Shown here in pieces: positions 55,411 through 64,000 of a stretch of DNA of 64,000 nt. Every line of letters starts with the position of its first letter. The first letter of the stretch is position 1. The position numbers were made by a program, and so were the translations under genes. The notes beneath the pieces were generated by a model. The model searched no databases and was not told where the DNA came from. It was given only the letters and a program-made list of their open reading frames with translations. The DNA comes from Sclerodactyla briareus (Eukaryota > Echinodermata > Holothuroidea > Dendrochirotida > Sclerodactylidae): NCBI GenBank assembly GCA_026419785.1, contig JAODTK010003732.1, positions 287,657-351,656 of the forward strand, given 5' to 3'.

Positions 55411-58400
55411 TAATTATTAAATATCGGTAGGCAGCTCTGATGGCTAGCAAGACTATGATGCTGAATGTTAATTCTCTCAAGTATCCCATGTAACAGTCAT
55501 CATTATGTGAATGAAATTAAGGTCAAGCACTTGAAAAGTCCATGTCATAACTCGCATCCAGCGTACAGCATCTGGTTAATGTTTAATATGATAACCAAAT
55601 TAGCTAGGTTACAGATTCGTTTTGACACACATTATCAGATCGGATTATCTTAAACACAGTTACGTAGTCGGGAAAAATATGTGGCAGGAAAAATGAATAT
55701 TTTTAATTAAGTATTTATGATAGAATATATTCTAGGATAGCACCATTTTGGCGTTGAGGAGTTCAGGTTTACCAAAAAATTTTCCAAAGGGGAGGGGGGA
55801 AACGAGGTGGCGACCCAGTCGGGGGAACCAGGTTACCCGCCACGACCGCACGGCGCCGCCTCTGGTACAAAACCGATAATAGATCGGGTCTCACGAATCT
55901 GTCGGTCTCAAAAATGATTCAACCACCCCCCCTGGAATTTATGTATAGACGCCCGTGTGTAGGCTAACAAGGTATCTCCCTTTCAGAAACCTCTTATGAA
56001 AGGTGGGGATGATATCGCATCTATATGGGCCTACGCCTCCACTCCTTTCGTACACTCCAAAACAATGCTTTGCTAGAAAGTTAAACACTTTTACTAAACA
56101 ATATTTACCATTTCTTTTGCGAGGTACGTAGTATGTTTTATTGGTGTTTAGCAATGAGACAACCAAAGATATTACTAAGCAGCAAGGATAGCCAAGCAAA
56201 CAACGAAGGTGGGGTGGGGGGGTCAAGGGAAGGCATGGAGGGGGGCAGGTGCATGCCCAAACACGGCAAGGCACGGAGGACAAGAGGAGGGGGTTTGTTT
56301 CAGCAGCGGTATAAGTCATGGGGTATTCCATTGGCGCTTCATTAACAATGAAATGACCACTACTTGTCGTTTTCTTCAAATAGAGGGCTCACTGTTGTTC
56401 ATAGGATTATGTAGTTAGGACTGTTAGATAATATATAATCCGCGGAATACCTGAAACACACCTGCTCTCCGTTCCTTACCAAGTTATTCACGGCACTGCT
56501 ATTTTCGTGTACACGATTCATGGATATGTTGACGATATATCCGGCATCTGTTGAAACTTATCAGATGCTCCAATGCTGGAGGCCAGGGTCGCATTGGACC
56601 TTTGCCCCCGAACTACAGCTGGATAGCAAGGTTACTCTGGATTATTTACCCGCCACTCGTGCGAATGGAGCTACCAAAGAGCTCTGCGGTACGACAGCTG
56701 CAAGAAAAATGTCAAACATGCACGGGGTCAATCGTTGTTGTTTCGAAAAGTACCAAACAGACGTACAAGTACGAGTACATTTTTTAGGTTACAATGGAAG
56801 CTTTCTGTACATCAACACCAACCCATGGACCTTTTCCCAAATAGTATTTATTCAGATCCCTATATCATCTTTCTCACAATACACACTGTACGTATGACCC
56901 CTAGTCCTTCCCACAAGGCACCGGCAATCGTTTTATATGCGAAAATATCTAGTAAAATAATCGGATCGATCCCTGACATTTCCGGTTCATAATTATGATT
57001 TTTCTCGTGACTGTTGTTACTTTATATAAAAAAGCCATGTCGTGCTCATTGATCGTGGTGAACTACGGTAGTTTTTGAAGGACGTGATTGTGAATTTCGC
57101 AACTTTGTGAAAAGTCTTCGTAGTTGCCCCTCGAGAACACTTCTTTCTTCCAACTCGTTGGAATCGAGTGGGATGAATTGGAGGCCTTCGAAGACCAAAA
57201 TATCATAAATCCTGATTTGATATCCTTTTTTTTCTTCTTCACCATTTCTTCACTCTCCTATCCTCGGCTGCCTCTTTATTGGGTTATCCCTTCATCACCA
57301 TTGGTATCTGGGGGCCAGAGGTCACCCCTTTTTCTACTTCACCTATTTTATAGAAATAATCTGAAAATACCAAATAAAATGGCTGGTTTAGGGTGGGAGG
57401 GAAGTGGATTTTTCCCTTCCCTTTTTGGAAGGTCATGGTCCGTTTTTCTACAGTGGGCTTATACCAGATTCTTGTCTCGAAAAGGGAAAGAATCAAAAAA
57501 TAAAATAGGGGTTTTCTTCTCGGTTTTTCCTCCAAAGTGCCTCTCATCCTTTATTTTTATTTTTTCGTTTCTTTACAGTGATATGCAAAAAATAATACTG
57601 GAACTTATTCATTTGGCTTACAGCCAGTTTCTTTACCGTGTGGAGAAGGGGATCCTTTCTGAGTCCCGAACTCCGTTTCACACACCACCGTTCACACCTA
57701 GACCTGATTTCATATTTTTACTTATTTCGTATCTTGTATTCTAACTATAAATTCTACCCGGTATGTAGTGAGGCAGACGTTGAACATGACTTGGACTTGA
57801 CTACTACGACACGTAATATCCCGATATTCGGATTACCCACTATGTCGTAAAATCCGACCACGCTGGCCGGCTGAGCCACAGTGTACAATTAGGGAGAGCG
57901 CGTGTTTGATTGGCTGAATGATTCATCACTAATTGCAACCAGCTGGAAGAGCTGACTATTTGACCGCAGATATCTGGATTGGAAACGATATCCGATTTGG
58001 AAACGATCAGGCTATTATGTGCGGTCGCCAAAGCATGAATTTCTTCCAGTTGTAGATCTGATCATCTGAAGAATTTCTAACCAGAATAACGACCACAGTT
58101 AATCAATATAAAAAAAGGCCCCACTCAATATTTGGAACAGCACAAAATACTCAGGTTTCCCTGAATTGCAACATCGAATGATTACTATATGTTGCAATTT
58201 CGGGTTTCCGATAGATTGCTCAAAAACTGAATTAAGTACTTAAGCGAATGCAAGAGGGTAATCCCCGCATGGTGCATAAGCTCATCGGCCATCGCTGAAA
58301 ATGCAGTCATTCCACAATCTCAAATATTCTGCACCTCACTGATTTAATATTCAATTAAAACACGGTAATGAGCGGATAGGCATGGAGATGCGATCTATGA

Positions 58401-59020
58401 TCGTTTCGCAAAATGAAATTGAATAGAAAAATAGGAGAATGGACCACGAACTCTGATACACATCAGGTACAACCTGCGAAGTTTGCGTCCTAACTGGTCA
58501 CAACTCACAATCAATCGGGCCTCAAAACTTAAAGAGGTCCGAACCCTAGTTTGAGTATTGCAGATCTAATTTACAAGCGTTTGACGATCATCGTGACATT
58601 TGCCTTTTGCTGTTCTGGAACTACCTGTGAGTTATTTCGTAGTTTCCTTGTGAAATTACTCAGGTTTCCCTAATTTTCCTTACCGACTGACCGTAACGCT
58701 GTTAGATGGGGGACATAGGCCTTACTTCATTTAAATTCTAATGGAGTGGAGTTGACTTGAAGACGACACCAGGACCTTCGCAGTTTGAAGCTATATGATT
58801 CAATAGTAAGCTGGGAATGTGGTGTTCGCCGTATGAATGTGAAAACAATAATTTTTCGAGACAGGTTGATATTTTGGAAGGAATTAATTAATTGTATAAT
58901 ATATGAAAGAGCCATAAATATCCAGCAACCCATGGATAAGGGCGCAGAATTGCTTAATTGTTGCCGAAACGAAGTTCAGGAAGGCCGACTTATTAGCGAT
59001 CACTTTGTCATATGTGTAAC
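55411..59020. other. Unassigned, with a 206-residue frame of low credibility
   Basis: The frame at 57,124-57,744 (206 residues) is rich in Phe, Ser and Leu because the strand is pyrimidine-rich; it shows no known domain, and a TTTC tract is translated within it. A frame at 56,520-56,897 (125 residues) is likewise unrecognised. 'CAGGTTTCCCT' occurs at 58,152 and 58,661. Two offset copies of TTGGAAACGAT lie at about 57,980 and 57,998. No gene supported. Confidence 0.45.
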
Positions 59021-59024
59021 TGTG

Positions 59025-59045
59025 TATGTATGTATGTGTGTTCGT

Positions 59046-59085
<40 letters not shown>

Positions 59086-59200
59086 GTGTGTGCGTAGTGT
59101 AATGTGTTGCCCAACTTTCTCTTTAGCAGGAATTCTCACAAATGGTAAACCGATTTCGATGAAATTTTGTATGTAGTATCAGAGTTGGGTGAACACGATT
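59025..59200 (+). repeat. GT microsatellite with left-module-like flank
   Basis: (GT)n with TATG and CG interruptions at 59,025-59,095, followed by CACAAATGGTAAACCGATTT and 'CGATGAAATTTTGTATGTAG'. That kind of flank is common beside dispersed tandem-core repeats of the type seen elsewhere in this window. Minus-strand frames here are Thr-His repeats from the microsatellite. Confidence 0.6.
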
Positions 59201-62200
59201 TGTTTTGGGAACAAAAGTCATACTTAGTAGCGTCCGGGAATTATCACTATTTTAAAAATGTATTGTTTATGCTCGTTTAAAAGCTTACGGATGAACCGTA
59301 GGTGCTATGGGTGAATTTTGGTTTTGGCCACGTAGGTGCAGGATATAAGGTAGATTGCCGCGTCCGTTCACATGGTACCGAACTGAGGGGTGCATTTCAG
59401 TTCCTAGATGGTGGGCGCAATCCACCCGTAAAATTGTGAATGGGAAACGTCCCCTACCCCCGCTCTATATCTATATCCGCTCTTGAACATTACAGATGGG
59501 AAGGAGCATGGGGAAACAGAATCATCAGGTGCCTGTTCGGGCTGTATTTGTTAATAACACAGAGAGAAGGAATTTCAGAGTTGCCCATGCACCACCTCGC
59601 CGCTTGATGCGTATGGTGTTCATGAATTGTCTATTTCCGACGCACGCGTTTTTACCCCCGTTTTCCCGCGCCTATGTCACAAGATAAACAAAAGGTTAAA
59701 CAGCAGTACCGATTAACTATTCTATAACATGTGTCTTATCATCGTTATTCGTCTTTGACATCTGTTGCGATGAGTAGGATGTAATATTTGCCAAGTTATG
59801 CCAGTGACGGACTTTGACAATGATTTATATTCAGCGTTGAGTCGGACGCCAAGGTAACACACAGAGAATGAACCTACTATGGCACCGGTACGTGCTTGTT
59901 TACTGCGGCGGGAAAATATTTTGGTGTCCGCTACACCCGTTCGGATCGTGGCTTGCCCCTGCATGTTGCTGACGGAAGGCCCGACGTGAAACAGACACTC
60001 CCAAATATTTGGAGGGACATTGCATTTCGCGGGATCTCCAAAAAGTTGCTCAGTATGAGTTTTCCCCCCCCAGTACGGAAGTTCATGTCGAGGTTATGAA
60101 ATGAACCTTGGATTTATTAGTTTCTCGAGACCCCTCCTCCCCCCCCCCCCCCCACAAAAAACTACAACAAAAATGCGGGACTGATTGGTACATGACTACT
60201 GGCAATCTGGTAATTTGCTCTTCCCGCAGACTTGCCAATGTTTTATTTGATTATTTGTCAGGTCCAACTCCCCACCCTCTCATACTCATTCGCAGAAATG
60301 CTTTTTTGCGAGGGACCTTTTCCGGTCCCAGGAGCCTGGATACGAAACAGGGTACACTGGGACCCCACTTTATATGGACTCGACAAAAAACAAACGAAAA
60401 GAAACAGGACAAGTTGTTGGAATACCTGGCAGAAATCCACCGGCAAATGTGGCGCAAGGGAGGGGCAAGAGACCAGGGCCGTAGCGAGCGGGGGGTGTGT
60501 GTGATTTCGTCGCGTCGGAAAATTTCGTCTGTCGGGCAAAAAGGAGAAAGAGGAAGGAAAAGAAGAGGAAAAGAGGAGAGGAGGAAAAAAAGAAAGAGGG
60601 GAAGGGAAAGGAAAAACGGACTTTATTATAGGCTATTTCGACTTTGGCTCTTCATCTATAAATACCATTCAGCGTGGGCAAGAGAATAGCACGTCGGCAA
60701 AAATTTGATATTGTGACGGCCCATCGCCGTCAGTGTGTCTGTAATGGGCGAGTGCCTAGTGCTGGCGGCAATCGCCACAAAGAACCGCAAAGGGGAAATA
60801 AAGGCGATAGCATTCGACATTTATTTTTTCGAAGTTTGACGTTCCTTCCCGGACAATTGTGGTTTCTGGTCCTATTTCAGAGATTACATAATTTTTCGCA
60901 AAGCCATTTGCGACTGAAACAATTAGAAAGAATTTCCCAGAGCTTAACAATGAAACATTCGGTTTATGCGGAATCATGCGAGCGCATAGGTACAAGGCGA
61001 GAGATAAGGGCAGCCCCCCCCCCCTCCCCATTTTTTTTTTTTTTTTGAGCATCAGTACAAATTCAGGACAGGAACTACAAATTGGGTACAGAATAAAGTT
61101 GATTCCGTGGTTAGAGATATCCTAATGCGAACGTGGAAAGATTGTCTGAAATTTGTTTACTAAAGGCCGAAACTTGATCCAACTGCCATATTAAATGTCA
61201 ATTTTTTAAAACGCGCTAGTTGTGTATTGATGGCCTGCTTAATACGGCTTCGAGCTGACATGCAGTCAAAATCGGGCATTGTTTAGGGATTCGACAAAAA
61301 ATTTTTCCGCGTTCCAAATTGAAAGGTCCCACGTATGTGGTGAGCGGGTCGATCATTAACTGAACGCCCAATTTTACTGACAAATATTGCAACCAGATGC
61401 ATCTGAGGACGTTTCATATCAATTTTCAATGGGGAGGGGGACACCCTCCTCTTAGACCCTTCCCCCCATTCAGTCAACCATGCCAAGGATCCGTCCGACA
61501 AACATGATCCAATACCTCCCCCCCCCCCACCCAATCATCAACCCTTCGCTACACCCATGCGAGCGAGACCCTTCTATCTGGAAGATCCCCCCCCCCTCAG
61601 CGTCCAAGGTTAGTAGAACTGCTTGTTGGTGGTCAGGGATTGAGGTGGAGTGACGTCCGTCCGCTTGCCGCAAGCATGTGGTGCGGCCATACCCCATCGG
61701 AGCCTTAGTCCAAATGCTTTACTGTTCTGTGGAAATAGACAGCTAGCGCCACTTTCTCACCCGGGAATTAGGTCGCCTATCAGGTCCGAAGTTCTTTCCC
61801 AGGACGAGCGAGTCATAGCAAACAAGGACCAAATGAACTCACATTTAGGCTGTATTGGCACTCCGCGAAATTGTCTGCAATTCTCGGCATGCGATGAACT
61901 GCATTCAAAATATTGGATGAATATATTTTCAATATCATGTTTGTGCTTTCTACCTCCAACGCCTCAAATTTGGACACATTTGGATCTGATTAAGACACGT
62001 GAATGAAATATATCCTGATAATGAAGAGCCCGTTTTGCAGGCTGTTACGCTTAACCTAATATGTGTAAATGAGGTAATACGTTCTTTCTAAGCATACAAT
62101 CAAGTTATGAACTAGAAATCAAATCGGCCAGTGCTTTACCTCCAAGCTATCATCGCCAGTGGCTAATGCGGTTGATCTATTTTTGTTTTATGATATCACC

Positions 62201-63310
62201 CCAGTTGTGCCTAGCTGATTTGTTGTGTAAAGTCTCTGTAATTATTAGATGAAGAGGACTTCTCGAAAAATTATGTCGTAGTTTCAGTGAGGTTCTGGAT
62301 GGGACCCCCCTATCAAATGGCTTTTTTGCGTATACCCCCGATAAGTGAACCAAGGGCCATCATGGAGAGTTTGGTTCAACACCGCGAGCCCAGCTCCTTG
62401 GTGCCTTTCCGAACTCAGTTAAAATGTGAAACCCTTCTTATGCGAGACATTTTCGTACCCATATAGTTTCGCCAACAATGGTTTAACAATATCTGCTCAG
62501 AAGCGAAACGGACACGTAACCTGAAGTACACAAAAAAGTAACATGTACAACTCTATGAGTACATGCCCTCGATCGAATGCACCCGGGGACCATCGGCTGG
62601 TCCACGTATTCCAGCCGAAGGCGCAATACCTTTGGCAACAGCTCCAGTATGCCCGGATCGGAAAGCGTTATGCGAGCAAATGAACAACCGCTTCCTTCGT
62701 GTAATGTATAGATTATTCGCGGTTGGATAGATTCACGCCAGTTCGTACTCCATTTTATGACGTAACTGAAAACACGGTCAACTGTACCCCAGGCCACGAC
62801 TCGGGCGCGATGCGTTCGAGCTAGTATACCCCTATTAATATTCGCCTCCACTCCCTCTATCGGCAGTGGTGTATGCACTTCGATTTGTCGAGGGGTCCAC
62901 GGAAGACGTTGGCAGGTTACAAATAGTAGTAATATGCTGTTGCCATTTCCAACTTTCCATCGATCATTTATACCCGATAGAAAAAATTCCTGAGGATGAT
63001 TGCATCATTTGTATTTCCATCAGTAGTAATGAGAAATATTATTGTATATCTTATTCTGTGGTCAAAAACGGAAGCTTGGGATATAAAATAAACAACAGAT
63101 GGTCCGAGAGTGACTCCCATTTCTAATGAAATCAAGTCAAGCGGTTTTTTTTCTATGGCTATTTTCAAATGACATTGTGCGATGTAGCCATACCGAGTTC
63201 TCCATAGGCGAAGTAACTTATCCACAAAATGTTGTCGGTCGATAGTATTCAAGTTGTAGAGAGATGAATGCATCAGTGTGTCCCTTAGCTTGCCCGGGTA
63301 TTCCTTTTCA
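59201..63310. other. Unassigned, with several homopolymer-bearing repeats
   Basis: No supported gene in about 4.1 kb. The frame 60,108-60,689 (193 residues) begins in a C-run and ends in a purine-rich tract (Lys/Arg/Glu repeats). 'CCAGGGCCGTAGCGAGCGGG' at about 60,475-60,494 resembles the 'CAGGG(C/G)CGTAGC' end of widespread small DNA transposons. C- or T-runs at 60,140, 61,013-61,045 and 61,519-61,530 mark other probable insertions. Minus-strand frames at 62,483-62,878 and 62,968-63,354 (about 130 residues each) are unrecognised. Confidence 0.45.
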
Positions 63311-63315
63311 GCGCA

Positions 63316-63355
63316 CCCCAGCATGTGCTGGGGAGCTAGTTGTGATCTTGCCATG

Positions 63356-63391
<36 letters not shown>

Positions 63392-63405
63392 CCTATCTAT
63401 CTTCT
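63316..63405 (+). repeat. Hairpin plus TATC microsatellite
   Basis: A perfect 8-bp stem, CCCCAGCA (63,316-63,323) / TGCTGGGG (63,326-63,333), then GAGCTAG and, after about 20 bp, (TATC)n at 63,354-63,403. The order hairpin, GAGCTA, microsatellite, ~146-bp array repeats that of 4,623-5,030. Confidence 0.8.
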
Positions 63406-63439
63406 TGATCTGATAACAATTGATTCAAATTGCTACTCC

Positions 63440-64000
63440 TCCACAGTGTTTGAGGATCATGCCGTGAAACTTGGTCACAATGATGGCCAGAGTTGCAAGG
63501 GGCATATGGGGGTCAGGAATTTTGGGCCAAGGCCCATTGTGGGCCACAGGGCCCACATAATGTGAAATTCACGCAAAATGCTTCTCCTCATACGAATTTT
63601 TATGCAGAGTTAGATGTTCGGTCATAATGATGGTCTAATAGCTGTACCTTAGGGGTGTTAAGGAAATTTTGATCCACGGTCCCACTGGGGCCCTAGGGCC
63701 CATCACTTGAAATCATGCAAAAGCTTCTCCTCCTACAAATTTTGATGCACAGTGATGATGTTCGGTCATAAGATGCGCTAATAGCCGTACCTTTGGGGTG
63801 TTCAGAAATTTGTGGTCCAAGGTCTCACTTGGGCCCCAGGGCCCATTTTATCATATCAAATTAACACAATAGTGTTGACATGGATCTCCTCTACAAGTCA
63901 ATTGATTTCCTTCAAAGTTACATGTAATGGTCCTTGGGTAGTGTGGGCCATCGGGGGTGGTTCGGGAATTTTTGGCTCAGGCCCAGTGTGTGCAATTGGG
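63440..64000 (+). repeat. ~146-bp array, second locus, running off the window
   Basis: Units with 'GGAATTTTGGGCCAAGGCCC', 'ACGCAAAATGCTTCTCCT', 'TGTTCGGTCATAATGATGGT', GTACCTT..GGGTGTT and 'AGTTACATGTAATGGTCCTT' recur near 63,512, 63,660, 63,800 and 63,965, about 145 bp apart. All three monomer types of the 4.9-7.1 kb array are present, so this is the same higher-order repeat. It is cut by the window edge. Confidence 0.85.

Noticed and set aside
57124-57744. 206-residue possible membrane protein
   Set aside because: Its Phe/Ser/Leu richness comes from a pyrimidine-rich strand, with a TTTC tract inside; no family or exon structure was seen.
59025-59114. Thr-His repeat peptide on the minus strand
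   Set aside because: Translation of a GT/AC microsatellite.
60108-60689. 193-residue protein with a Lys/Arg/Glu-rich tail
   Set aside because: Starts beside a C-run and ends in a purine tract; the sequence includes a likely transposon end and no domain.

Overview
This window looks like repeat-dense nuclear DNA from an animal, most likely a marine invertebrate. That is an inference from the repeat types: a Penelope-like retroelement, a CR1/Rex1-like LINE with a tetranucleotide tail, tRNA-derived SINEs, and many AGGTCA-rich dispersed tandem repeats of the kind seen in echinoderms, amphioxus, hemichordates and bivalves. I could not identify the species. I found no bacterial operon structure, no CRISPR array, no rRNA, no confident free-standing tRNA and no convincing host protein-coding exon. 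Related copies differ mainly by one-base insertions and deletions, so either the sequence comes from imperfectly corrected long reads or the repeats are old. Reading frames are therefore unreliable, and a real exon could be broken beyond recognition.

Layout, 0-20 kb: an array with a ~145-bp period (200-1,900); a tRNA-derived SINE (2.75-3.05 kb); a composite repeat made of a ~300-bp-family monomer, a short hairpin, a TATC microsatellite and a ~146-bp array with a three-monomer higher-order period of ~440 bp (4.2-7.1 kb); a second composite lacking the array (7.4-8.6 kb); a ~193-bp array (10.7-11.65 kb); a cluster of GTACTTTGG motifs (13.05-13.35 kb); and a ~300-bp array ending in a LINE C-terminal fragment (15.8-18.3 kb).

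20-35 kb: a 2.7-kb element whose terminal inverted repeats (TIRs) are themselves arrays of a ~20-bp CCCGTTTTGTAAT motif (20.85-23.52 kb); a module plus ~118-bp array (25.6-26.26 kb); a 34-bp minisatellite of about 74 copies with nine- and six-monomer higher-order periods (26.3-28.8 kb); a ~147-bp array (29.9-30.56 kb); and a 1-kb GC-rich TIR element flanked by an exact 8-bp duplication (32.15-33.14 kb).

35-49 kb: a degenerate Penelope-like retroelement with reverse-transcriptase (RT) motifs between ~110-bp direct terminal repeats (35.0-38.57 kb); then a ~4.2-kb segment repeated twice in tandem (38.7-42.9 and 42.9-47.1 kb). Each unit carries a tRNA-like SINE, a shared dispersed module and the 3' part of a minus-strand CR1/Rex1-like LINE with a TATC-type tail. 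The second LINE copy runs on to ~47.7 kb. A three-copy block of the ~300-bp family follows (47.9-48.9 kb) and ends at the same LINE-derived sequence as the 18-kb array.

49-64 kb: a ~680-bp tandem duplication (50.2-51.6 kb), an inverted copy of the module plus ~115-bp array (54.8-55.4 kb), a GT microsatellite (59.05 kb), long unassigned stretches, and at the right edge the same hairpin-TATC-array composite seen at 4.6 kb, running off the window. The main theme is several unrelated monomer families with near-nucleosomal periods (~115-147 bp) or about twice that (~300 bp), placed beside shared end modules. This resembles non-autonomous Helentron/INE/pearl-type elements, which carry internal tandem cores. 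That assignment is inference.
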